Assembly (NCBI RefSeq): GCF_001885765.1
Contig: NZ_JXKD01000009.1
Coordinates: 32,992-96,991 of the forward strand
Reading direction: 5' to 3'
Origin: Enterococcus aquimarinus
GTDB taxonomy: Bacteria > Bacillota > Bacilli > Lactobacillales > Enterococcaceae
Length of the DNA stretch: 64,000 bases
The notes under the pieces are model-generated. The model ran no database searches. It had not been told where the DNA came from and was given only the letters and a program-made list of their open reading frames with translations. This document shows, in pieces, positions 17,848 to 26,113 of this stretch; position 1 is the first letter of the stretch; every line of letters starts with the position of its first letter. The translations under genes were made by a program, and so were the position numbers.

Positions 17848-18762
17848 TTATAAAATACCGATAAGGTGACCAAGAATTCCGACTACAAATAGACCTAAGA
17901 TAATCACGATTGGTGAAACTTTTTTCTTAAGTAACCACATACAACCTAATGTTAACAATAGGCCAGCTAATCCTGGGATTAATTGATCTAAGTTGGCTTG
18001 TAAAGTCGTTTCTTGAATATTGGATAACGCTTTTCCAGAAGAAACTTCTTGGAAAGCTTGTTGCAATCCTTGAGCGTTCATCGGAATTTTATCCCATTCA
18101 ACATATGCTCCTTCAGATAACGTTACTTTAGAGACAACTGGGACAAAGGAAATATTTACCCAACGTTGAACTAAGGACGCTAGTACGAACATCCCTAAGA
18201 TAGATGCCCCTTTTGTAACGTCTTGTAGTAAACCACCTGATAAGTCATCTGTAATAGCAGAACCTGCACGGTAACCAAATTCTTGTGTATACCACATGAA
18301 GCCCCAACGGATAAGGTTCCAAGCGACGAAGAAAATAATTGGGCCTAAGATATTTCCACTAAGGGCAAGTGATGCTCCGAGTGCGCCTAACATTGGACGT
18401 ACCGTGAACCAAAAGACAGGATCGCCGATACCAGCTAAAGGTCCCATCATTCCGACTTTTACCCCTTGAATCGCGACATCATCAACGGGTGCACCATTCG
18501 CACGTTCTTCTTCTAACGCTAAGGTTACTCCTAAAATTGGTGATGCAATATATGGGTGAGTATTAAAAAACTCTAAGTGACGTTGTAACGCCGCTGTACG
18601 ATCTTCTTTTGATGAATATAATTTTTTAATCGCTGGAATCATTGAAAATGCGAAACCACCGTTTTGCATACGCTCATAGTTCCAAGATCCTTGGATAAAC
18701 GTTGAACGCCAAGCAACTGCTAAACGATCTTTTTTCGTTAATTGAATTCTTTCTTCTACCAT
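17848..18762 (-). CDS. manZ: Mannose/fructose/sorbose-family PTS component IID
   Basis: Membrane subunit of the sugar permease. The 304-residue protein has the EIID start with a WRSTFIQGSWNYERMQ N-terminus, the GPLAGIGDPVFWFTVRP motif near residue 115, and a C-terminal membrane region. It pairs with IIC (25 bases upstream) to form the channel. GGAGG precedes the ATG. The wide sugar range of this family means substrate (mannose, glucose, others) is inferred from operon type. Confidence 0.96.
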   Translation of the reverse strand: MVEERIQLTKKDRLAVAWRSTFIQGSWNYERMQNGGFAFSMIPAIKKLYSSKEDRTAALQRHLEFFNTHPYIASPILGVTLALEEERANGAPVDDVAIQGVKVGMMGPLAGIGDPVFWFTVRPMLGALGASLALSGNILGPIIFFVAWNLIRWGFMWYTQEFGYRAGSAITDDLSGGLLQDVTKGASILGMFVLASLVQRWVNISFVPVVSKVTLSEGAYVEWDKIPMNAQGLQQAFQEVSSGKALSNIQETTLQANLDQLIPGLAGLLLTLGCMWLLKKKVSPIVIILGLFVVGILGHLIGIL

Positions 18763-18787
18763 TGTTTGATTTCCTCCTTTTTTAGAT

Positions 18788-19597
18788 TTAGTAATCGTTT
18801 AAGATGTCACCTAACGGATCACCTGAACTACTTCCGCCACCAGTGGAAGAACCACCCATTTTAGAAAGGTTTAAGTAAATTAATGCTAAAGCAACACCGA
18901 TTGCGCCAATTCCGATTAAGGTAATTTCAGAAATGGCAGCGATAACGAATCCTAAAACAAAGAATGGCCAAACTTCTTTTGTCGCCATCATATTAATTAC
19001 AAGTGCATACCCTACTGCTACAACCATTCCACCACCGATTGCCATACCATCTGTTAACCATGCTGGCATCATTTCGAGTGTGTTTTTAACGGTTTCAGCT
19101 GGGATAAATAGTAACGCTGCAGCTGGAATCGCAATCCGTACCCCTTGCATCGCAATTGCGGCAACTTGTAATACTTCAATCTTACGGAAATCGCCTTCAG
19201 ATGCTGCTTTGTCCATCATGTGAACGATTGGCACTGCTAATGTTCTTACTAACATTGTTAAGAAAAGACCTGCAACGGCTAAAGGAATCGCAATTGCGAT
19301 TGCAGAAGGAATCCCTGCTTTGCCTTGGCCACCTAAAACTAAAATAATTGCTGCTGCAACCGACGCTAATGCCGCATCTGGTGCAACCGCCGCTCCAATG
19401 TTTGCCCATCCTAGAGCAATCATTTGTAATGAACCACCTAAAATAATACCAACTTCTAAATTCCCTGTTACTAGACCGATTAAAGTACACGCTACTAATG
19501 GTTGGTGGAATTGGAATTCATCTAAAATCCCTTCCATACCTGCCAAGAAAGCGACGAATACAACTAAAATCATCTGGATTAAGTTTAAATCAGACAT
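18788..19597 (-). CDS. manY: Mannose/fructose/sorbose-family PTS component IIC
   Basis: Membrane subunit that binds and moves the sugar. Multiple hydrophobic helices include LVACTLIGLVTGNLEVGI and the motif GGSLQMIALGWANIGAAVAP diagnostic of EIIC of this family. The protein ends with a low-complexity Gly/Ser stretch. I choose the ATG at 19597 (MSDLNLIQ), seven bases after GAGGAGG; a TTG upstream lies within the Shine-Dalgarno. About 269 residues. Confidence 0.96.
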   Translation of the reverse strand: MSDLNLIQMILVVFVAFLAGMEGILDEFQFHQPLVACTLIGLVTGNLEVGIILGGSLQMIALGWANIGAAVAPDAALASVAAAIILVLGGQGKAGIPSAIAIAIPLAVAGLFLTMLVRTLAVPIVHMMDKAASEGDFRKIEVLQVAAIAMQGVRIAIPAAALLFIPAETVKNTLEMMPAWLTDGMAIGGGMVVAVGYALVINMMATKEVWPFFVLGFVIAAISEITLIGIGAIGVALALIYLNLSKMGGSSTGGGSSSGDPLGDILNDY

Positions 19598-19622
19598 AAT
19601 AAACCTCCTCAATTTCTTTTAT

Positions 19623-20603
19623 TTAAGCTAATTCTTTCTTCGCTTTTTTCAATAATTCATCTAAGTTATCTTTTGAATCATTTGGTACTTTTCGAACATC
19701 AAAAGTCACACCAAGATCTTTTAGTTTCTCAAACGCGGCAACTTCTTCATGTCCCATTGATAATACTTTACTTACCACAACTTTTCCTGTGGAGTGCGCC
19801 AATGAACCCACGTTCACTTCTTTGATTTTCACGCCAGCTTCAACTACGCGTAAAACATCTTGTGGGTTTTCAAAAAGTAGTAATGCTTTTGTATCGCCAA
19901 AGCGAGGGTCTTTTGAAATTTCAATCATTTTACTAATTGGAATAACGTTCGCTTTCACCCCTGGAGGTGCCGCTTGTTCAATCAGTTTACGACGTAATTC
20001 ATCTTTCGCTACCGCGTCAGACACTACAATAATCCGTGATGGATTGGTTGCTTTTGTCCAAGCTGTTGCGACTTGCCCATGAAGCAAGCGAGAATCGACA
20101 CGTGCTAACACAAATTTAATTTCGCCATCACCTAAAACCGTCCCTGCTGGAATCGCTCCTTGAGGTGCTGCTGGCGCATTTGCCACCATAACTTCTTCTG
20201 GTTCTAACTCTTCTGGTTTCACTTTTACGCCTTCTTTAGCTGTTCCCAAAATGGCTTTCGCTACGTCTTGCGCTTTTTCCATTGATAATCTTGCAGCATA
20301 CGCTTCAATTAACATTGGTAAATTCATACCTGAAACAATCGCCCAATTTTCTTTGTGCGCTTCAAACAAACTATTCGCTTGATTGAATGGTGTTCCTCCC
20401 CATAAATCGACTAAAAATAATACTTCTGTTTGATCGTCAAAGGAATCGATTGCTGCTTGCATCTTAGCTTTGATATCATCTGGTCCTTCACTTGGATGCA
20501 ACACACACGCTGCAACGTTTGGTTGTTCTCCAAAAATCATTGCGCCTGATTGCATCAGTCCATTAGCAAACTCTCCATGACTTGCGAGGATAATTCCTAC
20601 CAT
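19623..20603 (-). CDS. manX: Mannose-family PTS fused component IIAB
   Basis: Soluble phosphotransfer protein. An N-terminal EIIA domain (about residues 1-135) carries the phospho-His in GIILASHGEFANG, then an Ala/Pro-rich linker (VANAPAAPQGAIPAG), then an EIIB domain with its His in RVDSRLLHGQVATAW. The start at 20603 follows AGGAGGT; the reading from 20624 runs through it. A separate IIB gene lies directly upstream, so the operon holds two IIB domains, as in the enterococcal mpt operon. Confidence 0.95.
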   Translation of the reverse strand: MVGIILASHGEFANGLMQSGAMIFGEQPNVAACVLHPSEGPDDIKAKMQAAIDSFDDQTEVLFLVDLWGGTPFNQANSLFEAHKENWAIVSGMNLPMLIEAYAARLSMEKAQDVAKAILGTAKEGVKVKPEELEPEEVMVANAPAAPQGAIPAGTVLGDGEIKFVLARVDSRLLHGQVATAWTKATNPSRIIVVSDAVAKDELRRKLIEQAAPPGVKANVIPISKMIEISKDPRFGDTKALLLFENPQDVLRVVEAGVKIKEVNVGSLAHSTGKVVVSKVLSMGHEEVAAFEKLKDLGVTFDVRKVPNDSKDNLDELLKKAKKELA

Positions 20604-20620
20604 TACCTTACCTCCTATAT

Positions 20621-21115
20621 TCATTTTTCCTTACTACGTTTTTTTAGTAAGTCCATTAAAAAAATTTTTCGATCTGCTGGAACTTTCCGAACTTCCAAAA
20701 TCACACCACAACGATCCAAATACTGAAACGCCGCGATATCTTTTTCGTCAACAGAAACAAAGTTCGTAATCATTTTTTTACCAGCGACAAAGTGCATGCC
20801 ACCTATATTCACCGAAGAAATTTTGACTCCTCCTTGAATTAAAGCAACGACATCGTGTGGATTCGTAAATAAAAGCATCATTTTTTGATCCGTAAATAAT
20901 TGACTGTTATAAATCGATAATAACTTGCCCACTGTGACTACATTGGCTTTGACTCCCGGGGGTGCTGCTTCCTGCAACATAAATTTTCGAAGAGGATCTT
21001 TGGCAACGTCATCACTAACGACGATAATTCGATTCACACCGGTTTCCTTAGTCCAAGCAGTTGCTACTTGACCATGAATGAGTCGGTCATCGATTCGCGC
21101 TAATTGAATCTCCAC
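20621..21115 (-). CDS. Mannose-family PTS component IIB, stand-alone
   Basis: A 164-residue cytoplasmic EIIB. The phospho-His lies in RIDDRLIHGQVATAW near residue 15, with the family segment APPGVKANVVTVGKLL. It starts with GTG at 21115, eight bases after AGGAGG. It is the first gene after the sigma-54 promoter and is 17 bases from the IIAB gene. It closely parallels the IIB half of its neighbour; in enterococcal mpt operons the same order is found. Whether it serves the same sugar or a signalling role is not known. Confidence 0.93.
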   Translation of the reverse strand: MEIQLARIDDRLIHGQVATAWTKETGVNRIIVVSDDVAKDPLRKFMLQEAAPPGVKANVVTVGKLLSIYNSQLFTDQKMMLLFTNPHDVVALIQGGVKISSVNIGGMHFVAGKKMITNFVSVDEKDIAAFQYLDRCGVILEVRKVPADRKIFLMDLLKKRSKEK

Positions 21116-21164
21116 TTTCTTCGCCTCCTATTTCCACCTTATTCGCCTCCTCGTATAGTATATA

Positions 21165-21179
21165 AGCAAGTTCCGTGCC
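21165..21179 (-). promoter_or_regulatory. Sigma-54 promoter of the mannose PTS operon
   Basis: Minus-strand TGGCAC (plus 21174-21179), five bases, TTGC (plus 21165-21168): an exact match to the -24/-12 consensus of RpoN promoters. It stands about 50 bases before the IIB start and just after the gene for a sigma-54 activator containing a GAFTGA loop, so PTS operon expression should require RpoN, which is not in this window. Confidence 0.92.
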
Positions 21180-21223
21180 AACTTTTAATCAATACACTAG
21201 TTCACAAAACCTTAAGAACTCCT

Positions 21224-21269
21224 AAAAAAATAATACACTAAAGAAAAACTGTTTCTTTAGTGTATTATT
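21224..21269 (-). terminator. Terminator of the activator gene, overlapping its 3' end
   Basis: Perfect 18-base arms (21229-21246 and 21252-21269) around a five-base loop, followed by seven T on the minus strand. The last codons and stop of the activator gene lie in the first arm. The same ATACACTA sequence recurs at 21192-21199, so the arms may also be protein-binding sites. Confidence 0.85.
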
Positions 21270-24091
21270 TGTGTATTGTTTTGTGTATCGAGCATCACGA
21301 ATAAATAGTATTTTTCGCTTAGCGGCACACTTAAATTAAAGGTCGTTTCTAACTCCGCCAAACACTCTGTTAATTGAAGAGAACGGGGATGAGCAACTGC
21401 TTGCTCCTCTTCTTCTCTTGTCACAGACAGTGTTTGTTGGAGTAAAATACGCTCAATCATTCCTGCAAGATGTAAGGTGAAATTAATTTGAAAGTGCATC
21501 GATGAATTTTCACCATACCACAATTGGCATACCGTTGCGGCTACACCCCACAACACATCGATCACTTTCGCTGGATTTAAAAACAAGACATTTTCTTCTA
21601 AATACGACAAGCAAACTTCTCGACCGCCCGCTTCGTGTAGTTGTTGTGGAGAAGTAAAGAGTTCCTCTCCTAATAAGATGCTTTCTAACAATTCTCCTAA
21701 GTCAGCTTCTAAAAAAGTCTCAAGTGAAATAAACGGTACTTTTACGCCTGGATCCATCACACCTGTCGTCGCGATGAGCTGATAACTTTCTTGAATCGCT
21801 GGTAAGCGTTCCGCTAAATGGAGCATTGATTCCGTAATGACTTGAATCTTCGTCAAATTCTTCTCGGCGAGGACTTTTTCAAGCATCTCTTTCAATCGTT
21901 GCGCCGTTCCTTCCCCTGAAGCACAAATCGCCAGTATTCCTAACGGTAATTCTTTTTTCTTGGAAGATTGAATTTCCTTTAAGATTCCGTAACCTTGGAA
22001 GCCTTGGAGCGATTCAACGAGATCATCGAGCGTCGATCCCAATGTTTCTGCTTTACGTATCGCTTCTAATACAATCGGTGTACTAACCATATCAATCGTC
22101 CGCACACGAATACCCGTCTCTTGTTCTAATCGTTCATCAAAATGAGCCAACGAGCCCATATCAACTAATAATAAAACGCCACTTCCTTGATTAGCTTGTA
22201 CGATTAAGGCTTTCAATTTTTCAAAAGCAACTTTTGGTGACATATCCAGTGGCATATCAAGCGCCAATACTTGCTCCATCTCTAATAACTGTCGGGCCAC
22301 CTCTGCCATACTAGAGGCTGTACTATTACCGTGAGCCGCAATAATCAATCCAATTTTGCCTTCGGATTGACTGTACCGCAACGAAATCAGTAACGCCGCT
22401 AAATAGTAAATCTCATCTCTTGGAATTTGAATTGTAAAAAATGCGGCAATTTTTTCTTGAATCTCTTGGGCTAAGCGAAACTCCAGTGGATAATCTGAGA
22501 CCATCAAACGAATATTCGAATGAATCGATCTTTTTTCTCCTAACTCAAATTTCTTTAAAAAGGAAGCAATATGCAAACTCATGGCATAAATAAAGTTTTG
22601 TTGCGATTTTTCTGGAATATACTCTTGTACATGTTGGTATAGTTGATGCGTCACTTCAATGACTTTTGCATCCACAAATTCACTTAACTTATTTTCTGTT
22701 GAGAACGAAAACCCATGATCTTTATAAAACGATTGCAAATGGACATTAATATCAGTCGAAATAAAATGATTAATCGTTTCTTGATCGACCCCATCTGATT
22801 TTAGTAATGCTGCTTTATTTCCGATAATGTCATACAAATTATAAGGCAATTCGTAACTATCGGTATATGGATTGACTAGTTCTTGATTTGGATAGACCAT
22901 CAACTTCGTCGGTAAATAACCAGCCAAGCCCATCGATAACTCGCGACGACTCGTTAACGAATGCAAACCAGCTCGAATACCTTCTGGTAAATCACCTAAA
23001 GTAATATCAATTTGCTCGCGGTGCATATGATTTAAAAACCCTCGCGCACAAACCAGCTGAACACTTGATTTTAATTGACCAATATTTCCAAAGGTCACAC
23101 TGCCAATGAGTGCTTTAATGACTTCTTCCGTTAGCGAGATCCGCCGTTGAATGCGCGTCGCTTCTTGAGAAACCATTAATTGAATGAAATCAATTTTTTC
23201 TTGTGGCGTCCGTTTTTCAAAGGACGGTAATTGAATATGGATCGGAATACGGCGCAAAAAAGTATCAAGTAACGCCGAGTTAGGATTTTCTGTTGTGGCA
23301 CCGACAATTCGAACATCTGCGTGTCGATTTTTCCCAACTTCACCTAAGCGATTATATAACCCATGATCCAACAAATAAAAAATCATCTCTTGGCCTTCTG
23401 GCGGCAAGCGATGGACTTCATCCAAGAATAACATCCCGCCATCCGCTTCATCAATCAACCCTGATTTTTCTTTATCCGCTCCCGTAAAAGCACCTTCGAC
23501 GTAACCAAACAAGTAACTCATTAATAATTCGGGATTGTGCGCATAATCGGCACAGTTAAATACGACGAGTTTTTTCGTTTCTTGCACGACTTTATTTTCC
23601 TTGGCATATTGAAACATCGCATGCGCGAAATACGTTTTCCCAGATCCGGTTGGTCCCGTCACTAAACAATTCAGCCCTTTTGGAGGATATAAAATCGCAG
23701 CTTTCGCTTGTTCGACAGCATTTTTTAAACTCCCTCGACTACCAATTAAATGGATAAAAACATCATCTTTTTCACGTTGATTAAAAAACTCTTTGACTGG
23801 CGCTGGCGCCACCATTTTCACATTCGATATCGGCGGCACAACAGATGGCGCTTCCTCTGACACTTGTCCTGCTAAGCGATATTGAACTGGTCTACCGCCT
23901 ATTTTCACTAACTTTCCTGCACGAACCAAGTCATTCAGATCTTTACTGACATTCGTTCGCTGAAAGTTTAGTTTTTCAGAAACTTCTTGTGTTGTCATCA
24001 AATAGTCACCATTCATCTTCTTTGATTGTTCCACTACATACGCATAAATCGCATCGATTCGTTTACTCAAAAAACTTTCCACCTCTTCCAA
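21257..24091 (-). CDS. LevR/ManR-family sigma-54-dependent PTS activator
   Basis: A 944-residue enhancer-binding protein. Order: N-terminal HTH (about 1-75, with MTTQEVSEKLNFQRTNVSKD), AAA+ domain (about 110-340) with Walker A GPTGSGKT, the sigma-54 contact loop GAFTGA and Walker B GGMLFLDEVH; a PRD domain (about 450-560); an EIIA-Man-like domain with IIAAHGNSTASSM; an EIIB-like domain (LGILAICASGEGTAQRL); and a second PRD near the C-terminus. Phosphorylation of the PRD and EII domains is known to tune such proteins. The start is TTG at 24091; a GTG at 24082 is possible. It matches MptR of enterococci in plan and location. Confidence 0.94.
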   Translation of the reverse strand: MEEVESFLSKRIDAIYAYVVEQSKKMNGDYLMTTQEVSEKLNFQRTNVSKDLNDLVRAGKLVKIGGRPVQYRLAGQVSEEAPSVVPPISNVKMVAPAPVKEFFNQREKDDVFIHLIGSRGSLKNAVEQAKAAILYPPKGLNCLVTGPTGSGKTYFAHAMFQYAKENKVVQETKKLVVFNCADYAHNPELLMSYLFGYVEGAFTGADKEKSGLIDEADGGMLFLDEVHRLPPEGQEMIFYLLDHGLYNRLGEVGKNRHADVRIVGATTENPNSALLDTFLRRIPIHIQLPSFEKRTPQEKIDFIQLMVSQEATRIQRRISLTEEVIKALIGSVTFGNIGQLKSSVQLVCARGFLNHMHREQIDITLGDLPEGIRAGLHSLTSRRELSMGLAGYLPTKLMVYPNQELVNPYTDSYELPYNLYDIIGNKAALLKSDGVDQETINHFISTDINVHLQSFYKDHGFSFSTENKLSEFVDAKVIEVTHQLYQHVQEYIPEKSQQNFIYAMSLHIASFLKKFELGEKRSIHSNIRLMVSDYPLEFRLAQEIQEKIAAFFTIQIPRDEIYYLAALLISLRYSQSEGKIGLIIAAHGNSTASSMAEVARQLLEMEQVLALDMPLDMSPKVAFEKLKALIVQANQGSGVLLLVDMGSLAHFDERLEQETGIRVRTIDMVSTPIVLEAIRKAETLGSTLDDLVESLQGFQGYGILKEIQSSKKKELPLGILAICASGEGTAQRLKEMLEKVLAEKNLTKIQVITESMLHLAERLPAIQESYQLIATTGVMDPGVKVPFISLETFLEADLGELLESILLGEELFTSPQQLHEAGGREVCLSYLEENVLFLNPAKVIDVLWGVAATVCQLWYGENSSMHFQINFTLHLAGMIERILLQQTLSVTREEEEQAVAHPRSLQLTECLAELETTFNLSVPLSEKYYLFVMLDTQNNTQIIH

Positions 24092-24120
24092 CGAATACCT
24101 TGCCTTCCGCCGTTTTTTTT

Positions 24121-24150
24121 ATTATAACCACAATCTTCTCATTTTACCAA
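24121..24150 (-). promoter_or_regulatory. Promoter of the LevR-type activator gene
   Basis: TTGGTA (plus 24145-24150), 18-base spacer, TATAAT (plus 24121-24126): a good housekeeping promoter, independent of the sigma-54 one. Confidence 0.65.
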
Positions 24151-24157
24151 TGATAGC

Positions 24158-24204
24158 CAAAAAAAGCCAATCACGACCCTCGTTGAACAAGGGCCTTGAC
24201 TGGT
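24158..24204 (-). terminator. Terminator after the HAD phosphatase gene
   Basis: Long imperfect hairpin (arms 24166-24180 and 24190-24204) ending in a T-run on the minus strand, directly after the stop codon. Confidence 0.8.
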
Positions 24205-24870
24205 TTATTCCTGCTCTTCACCAAAATACTGCTGACACTGTTCGATGGTTAATAGCGATAAATCACGGATAATCCCATCGGCTTCACGCAAGTCTTGTTT
24301 GGTAAATGCGGGATTTTCAAAACCAAGGCACACCATGCCTGCAGCTTTTGCGGCTTTAACGCCATTGACAGCATCTTCAATTACCAAGGCCGTCTCCGGT
24401 TTCACGCCTAATGCATCAGCAGCCTTCAAAAAGACATCTGGGAAGGGTTTTGAACGCGCACAGTCTTCTCCTGACACAAGTACCTGGAAATAAGGACGAA
24501 TCCCTAATGCGTCGACTGCGAGAGCAATATCTTTATTTGATGAAGAAGAAGCGATTGCTAACGGAATCCCTGCTTCAAACAACCTTTGAATGAGGGTGAT
24601 TGAACCCGGAATACTTTTGACAGGTAAATCTTTTCGCATTGCTTGACGAATCGCTTCACCACGCGTGATGCACGCATCAACACTGAGAGGTAAATTAAAA
24701 TCAGCTTGAATTTTAGTCCACATCGTACGTAAGGTCATCCCAAAAAGTTGGTGATGATACGCATCCGGCACTTCAATCCCTTGTTCTCGTAGCATTTGCT
24801 GTTTTGACGCAATCCAAATCGGCTCTGAATCAACAATCACGCCATCCATATCAAAAATAACAGCTTTCAT
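24205..24870 (-). CDS. HAD-superfamily hydrolase, subfamily IA (beta-phosphoglucomutase-like)
   Basis: A 221-residue phosphatase or mutase of the cytoplasm. Motif I is FDMDGVIVDSEPIW with both catalytic aspartates near residues 7 and 9; motif II ASSSS near 110; motif III lysine in SKPFPDVFLKAA; motif IV VIEDAVNGVKAAKAAG. The helical cap follows motif I as in beta-PGM and 2-deoxyglucose-6-phosphatase. The substrate cannot be told. It is monocistronic, between its own terminator and that of rpmA. Confidence 0.9.
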   Translation of the reverse strand: MKAVIFDMDGVIVDSEPIWIASKQQMLREQGIEVPDAYHHQLFGMTLRTMWTKIQADFNLPLSVDACITRGEAIRQAMRKDLPVKSIPGSITLIQRLFEAGIPLAIASSSSNKDIALAVDALGIRPYFQVLVSGEDCARSKPFPDVFLKAADALGVKPETALVIEDAVNGVKAAKAAGMVCLGFENPAFTKQDLREADGIIRDLSLLTIEQCQQYFGEEQE

Positions 24871-24907
24871 TCTTGTGAACTCCCTTCTATTTCTAGCATA
24901 TCGTTAT

Positions 24908-24952
24908 AAAAAACGCTCCAAACTCTATCCTATCAAGAGTTTGGAGCGTTTT
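24908..24952 (-). terminator. Terminator of the rplU-prp-rpmA operon
   Basis: Near-perfect 17-base arms, AAAACGCTCCAAACTCT and AGAGTTTGGAGCGTTTT, with a T-run on the minus strand. Confidence 0.92.
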
Positions 24953-24962
24953 ATTTTGTTTT

Positions 24963-25256
24963 TTAAGCTTCTACTGCTACTGGGTAAACTGATACTTGCT
25001 TTTTATCGCGGCCTTTACGTTCGAAACGTACGACACCATCGATTTTAGCGAATAATGTATCATCTCCACCAATACCTACGTTAGCGCCTGGATGGATTTT
25101 AGTACCACGTTGACGGTAAAGGATTGATCCACCTGTAACGGTTTGACCATCAGCACGTTTAGAACCTAAACGTTTTGATTGTGAGTCACGTCCGTTAGAT
25201 GTAGAACCTCCACCTTTTTTCGTAGCGAAGAATTGTAAATTCATTTTCATTAACAT
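24963..25256 (-). CDS. rpmA: 50S ribosomal protein L27, with cleavable N-terminal extension
   Basis: L27 of the large subunit, placed near the peptidyl transferase centre. The mature part begins [15 protein letters not shown] and contains [16 protein letters not shown]. The N-terminus is extended by [10 protein letters not shown], the Firmicutes-type extension removed by the cysteine protease Prp, encoded by the gene just upstream. The start ATG at 25256 follows AGGAGG by eight bases; the earlier GTG lies in the Shine-Dalgarno. Confidence 0.98.
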   Translation of the reverse strand: MLMKMNLQFFATKKGGGSTSNGRDSQSKRLGSKRADGQTVTGGSILYRQRGTKIHPGANVGIGGDDTLFAKIDGVVRFERKGRDKKQVSVYPVAVEA

Positions 25257-25268
25257 GAAATGCACCTC

Positions 25269-25613
25269 CTACTGTTTTGTTAATGTTTCCACTTGGATCG
25301 ATTCGCTATTCTCTTCTTGAACTGATTGGAGACCTAGCAATAAATTTTCTAATAAAATTTGTGTGATGTTTGTTTGCTCTTGCGTCATGTTACTTGGGAT
25401 TTCAACATAAAGTTGACCCCCTTCAGTATCATCAGCGTCAATTAGCGGTTTTACTCCAGCTAAAGCTTCAATCCCATTAACGGTATTGATCGCTAAAGCA
25501 GAAACTGCGGCACAAACAATATCACTGCCATATTCACCTGCGTCCGCATGACCAGTTAGCTCAAATGTTTTGATCCGTCCTGAGTCATTGCGTTTAAATG
25601 TTCCTTTAATCAT
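25269..25613 (-). CDS. prp: Ribosomal-processing cysteine protease Prp (YsxB)
   Basis: A 114-residue protease that removes the L27 N-terminal extension. The catalytic histidine is in ELTGHADAGEYGSDIVCAA and the cysteine in the same block (GSDIVCAAVSALA), as in characterised Prp. It lies between rplU and rpmA, the conserved place, 12 bases from rpmA. The start codon follows GTAAGGACG. Confidence 0.95.
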   Translation of the reverse strand: MIKGTFKRNDSGRIKTFELTGHADAGEYGSDIVCAAVSALAINTVNGIEALAGVKPLIDADDTEGGQLYVEIPSNMTQEQTNITQILLENLLLGLQSVQEENSESIQVETLTKQ

Positions 25614-25635
25614 AGCTCGTCCTTACTTTAACTTA

Positions 25636-25944
25636 TTATGCGTTAATTGCATCGATAACTACTTTTGTATACGGTTGACGATGACCTTGTTTACGGTGTG
25701 AACCTTTTTTAGGTTTGTATTTGTAAGTGACAACTTTCTTTTGTTTACCGTGTTTCTCCACAGTTCCCTCAACAGTTGCTCCTACGATTGTTGGCGCACC
25801 TACTTTTGTTGATTCGCCACCTACTAAGATTACCTCTTCAAAAGTCACTTTGTCGCCAGCTTCTACGTTTAATTTTTCAACGTAAATTGCTTGACCTACT
25901 TCAACTTTTACTTGTTTACCACCAGTTTTGATAATTGCGTACAT
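25636..25944 (-). CDS. rplU: 50S ribosomal protein L21
   Basis: L21 of the large subunit: [18 protein letters not shown] and the basic C-terminal [18 protein letters not shown] are diagnostic. I start at the ATG at 25944, nine bases after GGAGGTG; the GTG read earlier lies within that site. Expression is likely autoregulated through the L21 leader upstream. Order rplU-prp-rpmA is universal in Firmicutes. Confidence 0.98.
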   Translation of the reverse strand: MYAIIKTGGKQVKVEVGQAIYVEKLNVEAGDKVTFEEVILVGGESTKVGAPTIVGATVEGTVEKHGKQKKVVTYKYKPKKGSHRKQGHRQPYTKVVIDAINA

Positions 25945-25956
25945 GCTCTCAAGCAC

Positions 25957-26052
25957 CTCCTTTTATTAGACTTAGACTCGCCATCCTAAGTGACTTACGT
26001 TCTTAATAACTTATTCTGTGCGGTTGTAGTTGTGGTGCTCACAATTACAACA
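25957..26052 (-). ncRNA. L21 ribosomal-protein leader RNA
   Basis: Between the promoter and rplU the minus strand holds the hairpin GGATTGTTGTAATTGTGAG / CACCACAACTACAACC and the GCACAGAA motif, the conserved core of the Firmicutes L21 leader. It is thought to bind L21 and control the operon. Exact borders are approximate. Confidence 0.8.
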
Positions 26053-26057
26053 ATCCA

Positions 26058-26086
26058 ATACTAGCAAAAAGTTACACCTGAGTCAA
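26058..26086 (-). promoter_or_regulatory. Promoter of rplU-prp-rpmA
   Basis: TTGACT (plus 26081-26086), 17-base spacer, TAGTAT (plus 26058-26063). The L21 leader begins directly after, so the transcript is separate from leuABCD even though I see no strong terminator after leuD. Confidence 0.8.
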
Positions 26087-26113
26087 CAAAAACTTGTTAA
26101 AAAAGGCATTTTT

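Noticed and set aside
24163..24204. Possible riboswitch before the activator gene
   Set aside because: The structure is a simple terminator hairpin for the HAD gene; no conserved riboswitch core is visible.
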